From the NCBI RefSeq assembly GCF_022750545.1, contig NZ_PUIC01000003.1, forward strand, positions 434,001 to 498,000: a stretch of 64,000 bases of DNA, written 5' to 3'. This document shows positions 24,975 through 32,699 of this stretch, piece by piece. The position numbers and the translations under genes are program-made. This DNA is from Caulobacter sp. CCUG 60055. Its GTDB lineage: Bacteria; Pseudomonadota; Alphaproteobacteria; Caulobacterales; Caulobacteraceae. The stretch's first letter is position 1, and each line of letters starts with the position of its first letter. The notes below the pieces were generated by a model. The model did not search any database. It was not told the DNA's origin and saw only the letters and a list, made by a program, of their open reading frames with translations.

Positions 24975-26990
24975 ATGTCGGAAACGCCGTTCCAGCACGC
25001 GAAGGACCAGCCGTGGATCTTCCGCACCTATGCGGGCCATTCCACGGCGGAGACGTCCAACGCCCTCTATCGGGCCAACCTGGCCAAGGGCCAGACCGGG
25101 CTTTCCATCGCCTTCGACCTGCCGACCCAGACCGGCTACGACCCCGACCATGTCCTGGCCCGCGGCGAGGTCGGCAAGGTCGGCGTGCCGGTCAGCCATA
25201 TCGGCGACATGCGCGCCCTGTTCGACGGCATTCCGCTCGACCGCATGAACACCTCGATGACCATCAACGCCCCGGCGGCGTGGCTGCTGGCGCTGTATGT
25301 CGCCCTGGCCGACGAGCAGGACGCCGACCGGGCGGCCCTGCAGGGCACCACCCAGAACGACCTCATCAAAGAGTACCTCTCCCGCGGCACCTACATCTAT
25401 CCGCCGGGGCCGTCCCTGCGCCTGATCAGCGACATGATCGCCTGGTGCTACAAGGAGACGCCCAAGTGGAACCCGATGAACGTCTGCAGCTACCACCTGC
25501 AGGAGGCCGGGGCGACGCCGGAGCAGGAGCTGGCCTTCGCCCTGGCCACGGCGATCTCGGTGCTGGATGCGGTCAGGGCCTCGGGCCAGGTGCCGGAGGA
25601 AGACTTCGCCGTCGTCGCCTCGCGCATCAGCTTCTTCGTCAACGCCGGCATCCGGTTCGTCACCGAGATGTGCAAGATGCGCGCCTTCACCCAGCTGTGG
25701 GACGAGATCCTGCTGCAGCGCTACGGCGTGCAGGACGCCAAGGCGCGGCGCTTCCGCTACGGGGTGCAGGTCAACAGCCTGGGCCTGACCGAGCCGCAGC
25801 CCGAGAACAACGTCTATCGCATCCTGCTCGAGGCCCTGGCCGTCACCCTGTCCAAGGACGCGCGGGCGCGGGCCCTGCAGCTGCCGGCCTGGAACGAGGC
25901 GCTGGGCCTGCCGCGCCCGTGGGACCAGCAGTGGTCCCTGCGGCTGCAGCAGGTGCTGGCCTACGAGACCGACCTCCTGGAATACGAGGACCTGTTCGAC
26001 GGCAGCCACGTGGTCGAGGCCAAGGTCGGCCGCCTGAAGGACGAGGCGCGGGCCGAGCTTGCGCGGCTGGACGCGCTGAACGCCGCCAACCTGGGCGAGG
26101 GCGGCGGTGGGCCGGCAGCCTCGATCGACTACATGAAGGCCGCCCTGGTCGCCTCCAACGCCGAGCGGGTGCGTGCGGTCGAGACCGGCGACCAGGTGGT
26201 GGTCGGGGTCAACCGCTGGACCGAGACCGAGGTCTCGCCGCTGTCGGCCGGCGAAAGCGCCATCGAGACCGTAGACCCTCGCCTGGAGGCCGAGGTGGTC
26301 GCCAGGATCAGGGCCTGGCGCGAGGGGCGCGACGCCGCCGCGGTCGAGGCGGCCCTGGCGAGCTTGCGCGCCGCCGCCCGTGACGGGCGTAACATCATGC
26401 CGCCCTCGATCGCCGCCGCGAAGGCCGGCGTGACCACGGGCGAGTGGGCGCAGGCCTTGCGTGAGGTGTTCGGCGAATATCGCGGGCCGACCGGCGTGGC
26501 GGTGGTGGTCTCCAACGACGGTTCCGAGGACATCGAGGCGGTGGCGCGTGAGGTCGAGCGGGTGTCCGAGGTGCTGGGCCGCACCCTGACCTTCCTGGTC
26601 GGCAAGCCGGGCCTCGACGGCCACTCCAACGGCGCCGAGCAGATCGCCACGCGGGCGCGGGCGGTGGGCATGTCGGTGGTCTATGACGGCATCCGCTCGA
26701 CCCCGGCCGAGATCGTCGCCCGCGCCAGACAGGCGCAGGCCCATGTGGTCGGCCTGTCGATCCTGTCGGGCTCGCACCTCGACCTGGTGCAGGAGGTGGT
26801 GCGCCTGATGCGGGCCGAGGGCCTGGACAAGGTGCCGGTGGTGGTCGGCGGCATCGTCCCGCCCGAGGACGCCCTGGTGCTGAAGCAGATGGGGGTGGCG
26901 CGGGTCTACACCCCCAAGGACTTCCAGCTCACCGGCATCATGGCCGACGTGGTCAAGGTGGCGGAGAAGGCGGCCTTGCAGCCGGCGTGA
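24975..26990 (+). CDS. ecm: Ethylmalonyl-CoA mutase
   Basis: A 671-residue coenzyme B12-dependent mutase that converts ethylmalonyl-CoA to methylsuccinyl-CoA in the ethylmalonyl-CoA pathway. The large barrel domain starts with PWIFRTYAGHSTAETSNALYRANLAKGQTGLSIAFDLPTQ-like sequence, typical of single-chain acyl-CoA mutases. The C-terminal B12-binding domain contains GLDGHSNGAEQ (the DxHxxG motif) and later GLSILSGSHLDLV. The ATG at 24975 fits the family N-terminus. Its pairing with ccr supports ethylmalonyl-CoA rather than methylmalonyl-CoA as substrate. Confidence 0.93.
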   Translation: MSETPFQHAKDQPWIFRTYAGHSTAETSNALYRANLAKGQTGLSIAFDLPTQTGYDPDHVLARGEVGKVGVPVSHIGDMRALFDGIPLDRMNTSMTINAPAAWLLALYVALADEQDADRAALQGTTQNDLIKEYLSRGTYIYPPGPSLRLISDMIAWCYKETPKWNPMNVCSYHLQEAGATPEQELAFALATAISVLDAVRASGQVPEEDFAVVASRISFFVNAGIRFVTEMCKMRAFTQLWDEILLQRYGVQDAKARRFRYGVQVNSLGLTEPQPENNVYRILLEALAVTLSKDARARALQLPAWNEALGLPRPWDQQWSLRLQQVLAYETDLLEYEDLFDGSHVVEAKVGRLKDEARAELARLDALNAANLGEGGGGPAASIDYMKAALVASNAERVRAVETGDQVVVGVNRWTETEVSPLSAGESAIETVDPRLEAEVVARIRAWREGRDAAAVEAALASLRAAARDGRNIMPPSIAAAKAGVTTGEWAQALREVFGEYRGPTGVAVVVSNDGSEDIEAVAREVERVSEVLGRTLTFLVGKPGLDGHSNGAEQIATRARAVGMSVVYDGIRSTPAEIVARARQAQAHVVGLSILSGSHLDLVQEVVRLMRAEGLDKVPVVVGGIVPPEDALVLKQMGVARVYTPKDFQLTGIMADVVKVAEKAALQPA

Positions 26991-27021
26991 CCTGGGCGTG
27001 CAGGCGCGCTAGTCTGCAATC

Positions 27022-27762
27022 ATGACGCATCGGGCCCCGACCATGCAGCCGCCGCGCGCGACGGGAAAGGTTTTCGACCTTCTTGTATTTCTTTTATCGG
27101 CCGGCTCGCTCGGTCTTTTGTACTGGCTGCACCAAACCCGCCTGCCCGACGGGCGGATGTTCGGGCCTGAGTGGTCTGGGGCGTTCCTGCTGCCTTGGGC
27201 GGCCAAGTGGGTGCTGCAACGTCCGCGAATAGCGCGCTTTCTTGGCGACGGCGTCGCGCGCGGCGACGGGGTCTGGGTGACGTCGTGGGCGGAGAGGGGC
27301 GAGGCCCTGCTCATCGCGCTTGTCCTCATCGGCTTGTTCGTTCGAGCCGCAGCCCCGCTGCCGCCGGTGCTCATTCAGAAGAGCGATCACCTGGGCCTTG
27401 GATTATGGGTCGCGTCTTGCGCTGGGTTCGGCGTTCTGCTCATGGCTGGTTGGCGCAGGCTGAGATGCGAGGTCGTACTGCGCATCGACCGGTACGGCGT
27501 CTATTCCCGCAAATGGAAGGGCGCTCTGCCTTGGTCGGCGATCGACCGCATCATTCTCGTGGGCGCCGAGAACCATCCCAAGCGTTCTGGCGACGCCCAG
27601 GCGCTGCTATTGAGCGTCGGCGCCAATCAGCTCCCCGGGGTCAAGGAACGCACCCGCCGGGAGGGCGGGGTGCTGGAGCTCGAACTCGCGCCCGCCGGCC
27701 TTCGGCCGCGGGACGCCTTGAAAGCCATCCTCGCGCAACGGCCGCAATTCGCGCCAAGCTGA
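27022..27762 (+). CDS. Membrane protein of unknown function, PH-like C-terminus
   Basis: A 246-residue protein with hydrophobic segments at about residues 18-36, 51-65, 95-113 and 128-146. A soluble C-terminal part follows (VVLRIDRYGVYSRKWKGALPWSAIDRIIL, then LELELAPAGLRPRDALKAI) whose strand pattern resembles a bacterial PH-like domain. No family is assigned. It follows ecm by 31 bases but is of different character, and its GC content is a little lower. It is convergent with the MFS gene 14 bases away. Confidence 0.7.
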   Translation: MTHRAPTMQPPRATGKVFDLLVFLLSAGSLGLLYWLHQTRLPDGRMFGPEWSGAFLLPWAAKWVLQRPRIARFLGDGVARGDGVWVTSWAERGEALLIALVLIGLFVRAAAPLPPVLIQKSDHLGLGLWVASCAGFGVLLMAGWRRLRCEVVLRIDRYGVYSRKWKGALPWSAIDRIILVGAENHPKRSGDAQALLLSVGANQLPGVKERTRREGGVLELELAPAGLRPRDALKAILAQRPQFAPS

Positions 27763-27776
27763 ATATGGGCGGATCG

Positions 27777-29201
27777 TCAGTCGGGCTTCGCGTAAGCACG
27801 GCCGCCCAGCCGCCCAGCCGCCCAGCCGCCCAGCCGCCCAGCCGCCACGCCGCCGCCCAGCCCAGGAGCGCCAGCGGGCAAGGCGGCGAACAGCCACGGG
27901 CCGCGGGCGGCCGCCAGCGCCGGATCGACGCCCTGGGCGAAGCCGAGGCCATGGGCCAGGGCGCTGGCGGCGGCCGAGCCGGCGGCGCCGCCGATCATCT
28001 GGGCGGTGGGCACGGCGGACGACCCCATGGCTCGTTCGTTCGGGGGCAGGGCTTCGATCACCCGCTTGGCGACGAAGGCCCAGGCCAGGCCGAAACCGGC
28101 CCCCATCAGCAGCAGTCCGCCGACGATGGCGACCTCGCCGCCGCGCGGGATCGCCCAGGCGCTGAGCGCCAGCCCGGCGACGACGACGCTCGCGCCCAGG
28201 CGGATGTTCGGGCCGTGCCATTTCGGCTTGGCCCCGGCGACCAACAGGGCGGTGATCGTCCAGCCGGCGGCGATGGCGCTGATCATATAGCCGGCGACCA
28301 GGGGCGAGGCGCCGTGGACGGCCTGGATGAAGGCCGGGCCGTAGACGCTGAGGCCGATGCCCGCCGCCTCCAGGGCGAAGATGATGAAATAGCCGGCGCC
28401 GGGGGCCGAGCCGAGGTCGTTGGCTTGGCGCGGCAGCAATCGGACGCTGGCGCGGGCGTTGACGCGCAACAGCGCCAGGAACCCGCCGCCGCCGAGCAGG
28501 GCGAGGCCCGCCGCCAGCCACGGCTCGCGGACCAGGCCGGCCGCCGCGATCAGGGCCACCGCCCCGGTCAGCACCGCCAGCTGTGGAACGGGGATGCGGC
28601 CGGAGCCCGGTTCGGACGGGACGGCCTTGAGCAAGGCCGGGGCGGCGGCCACGAAGACCAGGGCCTGGGCGGCGAACATCCAGAACGCCCCCCGCCAGAA
28701 GCCGGCCTCGGCGAACAGGCCGCCGACCAGCGGGCCGAGCAGGGTGGCCGCGCCCCAGACGCCCGAGATCGCCGCGAACACGCGCGGCCACAGGCGCTCG
28801 GGGAACAGTACGGCGATGGCGACGTAGCACAGGGCGACGATGGCCCCCGCGCCCAGCCCCTGGATCAGCCGGCCGGCCACGAAGGTCGCGAAGTCCGGCC
28901 CGAGCGCGCTCAGGCCGCAGCCGGCCGCGTAGACCAGGCCCGCCAGCATGGAGGCGCGCCGCAGGCCGAGGCTCATCGACAGCCGGCCGGCGCTGGCCCC
29001 GGCGACGATCGAGCCGAGCAGATAGGCCGCCGTCGCCCAGCCGGAATAGGCGTAGCCGCCGACGTCGCGGGCGACGCTGGGCATGATGGTGGCGGTGACC
29101 AGGGTGTCGGCGGCGTTCAGCCATACGCCCAGGCAAAGCAGGGCGAAGCGCGGCGCCAGGTCCCTGGCCAGAAGGTCGCGCCAGCCGGCGGAAGATTCCA
29201 T
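27777..29201 (-). CDS. MFS transporter with repeat-bearing C-terminus
   Basis: A 474-residue major facilitator with 14 predicted membrane segments, similar to drug/proton antiporters of the DHA2-like group. TLVTATIMPSVARDVG follows the first helix and GRLIQGLGAGAIVALCY marks motif C. The last 25 residues are low-complexity (repeats of AAGRLGGW) and are encoded by the 8-bp tandem repeat at 27801. These residues follow the last membrane helix, so they should lie in the cytoplasm. No repressor gene is next to it, and the substrate is unknown. Confidence 0.88.
   Translation of the reverse strand: MESSAGWRDLLARDLAPRFALLCLGVWLNAADTLVTATIMPSVARDVGGYAYSGWATAAYLLGSIVAGASAGRLSMSLGLRRASMLAGLVYAAGCGLSALGPDFATFVAGRLIQGLGAGAIVALCYVAIAVLFPERLWPRVFAAISGVWGAATLLGPLVGGLFAEAGFWRGAFWMFAAQALVFVAAAPALLKAVPSEPGSGRIPVPQLAVLTGAVALIAAAGLVREPWLAAGLALLGGGGFLALLRVNARASVRLLPRQANDLGSAPGAGYFIIFALEAAGIGLSVYGPAFIQAVHGASPLVAGYMISAIAAGWTITALLVAGAKPKWHGPNIRLGASVVVAGLALSAWAIPRGGEVAIVGGLLLMGAGFGLAWAFVAKRVIEALPPNERAMGSSAVPTAQMIGGAAGSAAASALAHGLGFAQGVDPALAAARGPWLFAALPAGAPGLGGGVAAGRLGGWAAGRLGGRAYAKPD
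27801..27848. repeat. 8-bp tandem repeat inside the MFS gene
   Basis: GCCGCCCA is repeated five times perfectly (27801-27840), followed by a sixth unit with two changes (GCCGCCAC). Because 8 is not a multiple of 3, a gain or loss of one unit shifts the frame of the transporter C-terminus. Confidence 0.9.
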
Positions 29202-29353
29202 CTCGTCCTACTCGTTCGGGGCCGCCGGGCGGAGGGGCCGTAGATGGACCCGGGCGCGGCGTTCGCCAAGCGCGCTCCGCCTTGACGGCCCGGCCGGCCG
29301 CGGCAGAGTGAACGGCGATAACAACAACACGCTCGTCCTGGGGAGGACCGACC

Positions 29354-29920
29354 ATGCCGCTCGTGCCGTTCATCGATCTCGACGAGGCCTCGCCCGAGAC
29401 CCGCGAGACCTTCGGAAAGCTGGCCGCGCCGCTGAACATCTTCCGCATGATGGCCAACGCCGAGACCTGCTTCGCCCCGACCCTGCGCCTGGGCGGGGCG
29501 ATCCTGTCGAAGCAGCTCCTGGGCGCGGACCTGCGCGAGCTGGTCATCCTGCTGGCGGCCGAGCTGGAGGGCGGCGAGTACGAGTGGAACCAGCATGTCC
29601 CCATCGCGCTCGCGTGCGGCTGCGTCCAGGCCCAGATCGACGCGGTCGAGGCGCGCCGTTTCGACGACCCGGCGTTCGACGCGCGGACCCGGGCCCTGCT
29701 GGTCTTCGCCGCCCAGGTGATCGAGATCGTGCGGGCCGACGAGGACGTGGTGCGCGCCGCCCAGGCCCACTTCACCCCGCGCGAGATCGTCGAGACCATC
29801 CTGACCTGCGGCTTCTACATGACCATGGCGCGGCTGACTGAAACCACCCGCACCGACATCGACCCGCCGGCCGGGACGCGGGTGGTCGACGCGCTCAAGC
29901 GCCAGGAGGCCCGGGCGTGA
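29354..29920 (+). CDS. Carboxymuconolactone decarboxylase-family protein
   Basis: A 188-residue helical protein of the CMD/AhpD-like family. The diagnostic segment is LRELVILLAAELEGGEYEWNQHVPIALACG (E-W-x-x-H), with NIFRMMANAETCF before it. Family members act as decarboxylases or peroxidase reductases, but many have no known reaction. Here the CxxC pair of AhpD is absent. GGGGAGGA stands before the ATG. It is translationally coupled to the VOC gene that follows (GTGA overlap), which suggests a joint catabolic role. Confidence 0.88.
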   Translation: MPLVPFIDLDEASPETRETFGKLAAPLNIFRMMANAETCFAPTLRLGGAILSKQLLGADLRELVILLAAELEGGEYEWNQHVPIALACGCVQAQIDAVEARRFDDPAFDARTRALLVFAAQVIEIVRADEDVVRAAQAHFTPREIVETILTCGFYMTMARLTETTRTDIDPPAGTRVVDALKRQEARA

Positions 29921-30438
29921 CCGGGGCGTTGGGGGCGATCCGCCAGACCGCCTACGTCGTCGCCGACATCGAGGCCGAGATGCGGCGCTGGGTCGAGGAG
30001 CTGGGCGTCGGCCCGTGGTTCTATGTCGAGCGCGCGGCCTTCCGCGACTATGTCCATCGCGGCGTGCGGTCCGATCCTCATGTCTCCATCGCCCTGGCCA
30101 ATTCCGGCCCGCACCAGATCGAGCTGATCCAGCAGCGCTGCGCGACGCCGACCATGTACGCCGAGTTCACCGAGGCCGGCCGTTCGGGCCTGCATCACGT
30201 CGCCTTCTGGACGGCCGAATTCGATGCGCGCCTCGCCGAGCTGGTCGCCCTGGGCTATGCGGTCGGCCAGAGCGGCGCCGTCGGCGCCGACGGCCGCTTC
30301 GCCTATCTGGTCCACCCGGCCCGGCCCGACGACATCGTCGAGCTGTCCGAGACCGGCGGCCGCAAGGGCCGCTTCTTCGAGCACGTCGCCGAGGCGGCCA
30401 GGAGCTGGGACGGAACCGACCCGATCCGGCGGCTCTAG
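29917..30438 (+). CDS. VOC-family (glyoxalase-like) protein
   Basis: A 173-residue vicinal oxygen chelate protein. Its N-terminal half reads IRQTAYVVADIEAEMRRWVEELGVGPWFYVER, and a metal-binding-type SGLHHVAFWT follows in the middle, then DIVELSETGG. The family covers glyoxalases, epimerases and ring-cleaving dioxygenases, so the reaction is open. The GTG start overlaps the CMD stop codon as GTGA. The SDR gene lies 94 bases further on. Confidence 0.87.
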   Translation: MTGALGAIRQTAYVVADIEAEMRRWVEELGVGPWFYVERAAFRDYVHRGVRSDPHVSIALANSGPHQIELIQQRCATPTMYAEFTEAGRSGLHHVAFWTAEFDARLAELVALGYAVGQSGAVGADGRFAYLVHPARPDDIVELSETGGRKGRFFEHVAEAARSWDGTDPIRRL

Positions 30439-30500
30439 CCGCCTCGGCGGACGCCTGCCCGCTTGACCTGCGGGCGCGGGCGTCTCACGGTGCGGACAAA

Positions 30501-30516
30501 TCAAACAACTGTTCGA
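30501..30516. promoter_or_regulatory. Operator candidate before the SDR gene
   Basis: TCAAAC-AACT-GTTCGA is an inverted repeat with one mismatch and the same 4-base spacer as the perfect copy before the thiolase gene (3603-3618). It lies 16 bases before the SDR start. The same outside regulator may control both genes. Confidence 0.45.
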
Positions 30517-30532
30517 GGCTCGGGAGCGCCCC

Positions 30533-31294
30533 ATGAATCTGTTCGACCTGAGCGGCAAGGTCGCCGTCATCACCGGCTCGTCGCGCGGCATCGGCCGGGC
30601 CGTCGCCGAGCGCTTCGCCGACCATGGGGCCAAGGTGGTCATCTCCTCGCGCAAGGCCGGCCCCTGCGAGGAGGTCGCCGCCGAGATCAACGCCGCCCAT
30701 CCGGGGGCGGCCATCGCCGTGCCGGCCAACATCTCGTCCAAGGAAGACCTGCAGCGGCTGGTCGACGAGACCCGCAAGGCGTTCGGCAGGATCGACGTCG
30801 TCGTCTGCAACGCCGCCTCCAACCCCTATTACGGGCCGATGGCCGGCATCGAGGACGACCAGTTCCGCAAGATCCTCGAGAACAACGTCATCGCCAACCA
30901 CTGGCTGATCAACATGGTCGTCCCCGAGATGATCGAGCGCAAGGACGGGGCGATCATCATCGTCTCGTCGATCGGCGGCCTGCGCGGCTCGCCGATCATC
31001 GGCGCCTACAACATCTCCAAGGCGGCCGACTTCCAGCTGGCCCGCAACCTCGCCCACGAATACGGCCCGCATAACGTGCGGGTGAACTGCATCGCGCCGG
31101 GCCTGATCAAGACCGACTTCGCCAAGGCGCTGTGGGACAACCCCGAGACGCTGAAGCGCTCCACCGCCGGCACGCCCCTGCGCCGCATCGGCGAGCCGAA
31201 CGAGATCGCCGGCGCGGCGGTGTTCCTGGCCTCGGCGGCCGGCAACTTCATGACCGGCCAGAAGATCGTCGTCGACGGCGGCGCGACGATCTAG
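30533..31294 (+). CDS. SDR-family oxidoreductase
   Basis: A 253-residue classical short-chain dehydrogenase. The cofactor motif is TGSSRGIGRAVAERF, the NNAG equivalent is CNAASNPYYG, and the catalytic residues are Ser in IVSSIGG with Tyr and Lys in GAYNISK. It ends with the standard GQKIVVDGGATI. It could oxidise or reduce a 3-hydroxyacyl-CoA or another alcohol in the cytoplasm. The operator-like repeat upstream hints at fatty acid control. It is probably not part of the CMD-VOC operon, because the gap holds its own control site. Confidence 0.9.
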   Translation: MNLFDLSGKVAVITGSSRGIGRAVAERFADHGAKVVISSRKAGPCEEVAAEINAAHPGAAIAVPANISSKEDLQRLVDETRKAFGRIDVVVCNAASNPYYGPMAGIEDDQFRKILENNVIANHWLINMVVPEMIERKDGAIIIVSSIGGLRGSPIIGAYNISKAADFQLARNLAHEYGPHNVRVNCIAPGLIKTDFAKALWDNPETLKRSTAGTPLRRIGEPNEIAGAAVFLASAAGNFMTGQKIVVDGGATI

Positions 31295-31324
31295 GCCCCC
31301 GCCCCAGGGCGAGGCCGCGCCTCA

Positions 31325-31354
31325 TCCCGGACGGCCGGCGAAGGCCGATCCGGG
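31325..31354. repeat. Extragenic hairpin between convergent genes
   Basis: An imperfect inverted repeat made of TCCCGGACGGCC and GGCCGATCCGGGA around GGCGAA lies between the SDR and SnoaL-like genes. This ATCCCGGA...TCCGGGA type is a frequent dispersed filler in such genomes and may act as a two-way terminator. Confidence 0.5.
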
Positions 31355-31409
31355 ACGGCCATGACCGACCGGGCGTCAGGCGGACGCCGCCCGTCGGTCC
31401 GGCTCAGGC

Positions 31410-31769
31410 TCAGCCGCCGTAGAAGAACCGCTCCTCGGCGATCTTGCCGCCCTTGACGGTGTAGACCCCGACCTCGTCCATGTTCATCCGCTGGCCGGTC
31501 TCGCGGTTGGTGATGTCCATGGTGAAGCGCACCACGAACTGGTCGCCGTTGACATAGGGGCCGCCGACCTCGGCGCTGTGGACCTCGTGGGTGCGGGCCC
31601 ACCATTCGCCCTTGCCGCGGACGGCGTCCTTGCCGCGCATCTCGGCCATGTCGCCGCCGCCGGCCTCGACGCTCAGCACGTCGTCGGCCCAATGCTTCTC
31701 TCCGGCCTCGTCGTATTTTCCGGCCCGGCACAGGGCGACCAGATCGGCGGCGATATCCTGGGTGCTCAT
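31410..31769 (-). CDS. SnoaL-like (nuclear transport factor 2 fold) protein
   Basis: A 119-residue protein with the pattern of SnoaL-like domains: an N-terminal helix (DIAADLVALCRAGKYDEAGEKHWADDVLSVEA), then RGKDAVRGKGEWWARTHEVHSAEV and a final strand pair ending RFFYGG. Members are polyketide cyclases, isomerases or ligand-binding proteins. The ATG at 31769 is chosen because GGAGGAAG lies upstream. The reading continues 58 codons further without a plausible start. Confidence 0.85.
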   Translation of the reverse strand: MSTQDIAADLVALCRAGKYDEAGEKHWADDVLSVEAGGGDMAEMRGKDAVRGKGEWWARTHEVHSAEVGGPYVNGDQFVVRFTMDITNRETGQRMNMDEVGVYTVKGGKIAEERFFYGG

Positions 31770-32095
31770 CGCGTCTTCCTCCAAGGCCCCGCCCGCGCCG
31801 GATGCTAGCAGGCCGATGTGACAGCCGCGATGCGTAGGGTCACGTGGTCGCCGGCGCTTCTGCAACCTGTTCGGGAGTCTGGCCCGAAAAATGTCCCATA
31901 ACGAGACAAATACAGTTTTTGAAACAACTTTTCGGTGTCGCAACAGATCGGCAAGCTTAAGAATCCGTTGTTTTCCAACAAATCGGGGCCGGCGCCGTCC
32001 TTGCTCCTCGCCTCCTGCTCTTCGGGATCACACTCGACGGGGCTGTTCAACGGAAGGGCCGCATCGCCACGAGCGGTCCATCTCAGGAGGTCAAG
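31770..32095. other. Long leader/promoter region of the secreted repeat protein
   Basis: This 326-base stretch is AT-richer than average between 31880 and 31980. It has TTGAAACAAC and CCAACAAATC patches that could hold a promoter for the downstream gene. AGGAGGT just before 32096 is a strong ribosome-binding site. I see no open frame or RNA fold I can support. Confidence 0.4.
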
Positions 32096-32587
32096 ATGTC
32101 CAAGGTGCTTATGGTTGCGTCCGCGTTCGCTATCGCCGCCGCCCTGGGCGCTTCGGGGGCCCAGGCCGGCGGTCGTCATCAGTCGTATGGCGGCGGCGGC
32201 CTGTTGGGGCTGAATCTCAACGTCGGAGATCTTATCGGCGTGAAGGCCAATGTCGGCGGTTCGAACGGCGGCCACAACGGCGGCGGCGACAGCCTGCTCG
32301 GCCTGGGCCTGCGCATCGACGGTCTGGCCAACGTCAAGGCCAATGTCGGCGGCTCGAACGGCCATGGCGGCGACAGCCTGCTGGGTCTGGGCGCCCGCGT
32401 CGACGGCCTGGCCAATGTGAAGGCCAATGTCGGCGGCCCGAACGCTCTGGTCGGCGCTCGCGCCACGGTCGGCTCCAGCCATCCCGGCCAGGGCCTGGTC
32501 AACGCCAACGTCAATGTCGGCGGCCGTCAGATCGAGAACTGCAACGTCTGCGGCGGCCACGACGGGGGCGTCGGCGGGGGCTGGTGA
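32096..32587 (+). CDS. Secreted Gly/Asn-rich repeat protein
   Basis: A 163-residue protein with a cleavable signal peptide (about residues 1-24, ending AQA). The mature part has three tandem units of roughly 28 residues, each containing LLGL, then DGLANVKANVGG, and Gly/His/Asn-rich links. A final unit carries the only Cys residues (CNVC). The regular NVGG turns suggest a beta-rich, adhesive or surface structure. I do not recognise a family. AGGAGGT precedes the start. Behind the gene are a perfect hairpin (32593-32607), a TGCATCGAGA direct repeat and the terminator. Confidence 0.75.
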   Translation: MSKVLMVASAFAIAAALGASGAQAGGRHQSYGGGGLLGLNLNVGDLIGVKANVGGSNGGHNGGGDSLLGLGLRIDGLANVKANVGGSNGHGGDSLLGLGARVDGLANVKANVGGPNALVGARATVGSSHPGQGLVNANVNVGGRQIENCNVCGGHDGGVGGGW

Positions 32588-32637
32588 GCCCTCGCGGCTA
32601 AGCCGCGTGCATCGAGACATGCATCGAGAATAAAAAA

Positions 32638-32663
32638 CAGGCCGGGGCTCGCGCCCCGGCCTG
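32638..32663. terminator. Two-way intrinsic terminator
   Basis: An 11-bp stem (CAGGCCGGGGC/GCCCCGGCCTG) on a TCGC loop is preceded on the plus strand by six A residues. It therefore ends typA transcription with a U run on the minus strand. On the plus strand it is followed by GCGGTCTTTG and may also serve the secreted repeat gene. Confidence 0.85.
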
Positions 32664-32699
32664 CGGTCTTTGCGGATCGGCCCGGCTGAGGCCCGCCGA

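Noticed and set aside
27801..27848. Possible CRISPR-like array
   Set aside because: The 8-bp units are directly adjacent with no spacers, so this is a simple tandem repeat.
31805..32620. A repetitive minus-strand frame over the secreted repeat protein
   Set aside because: Its repeats only mirror those of the plus-strand gene, which has a signal peptide and a strong ribosome-binding site; the antisense frame has neither.
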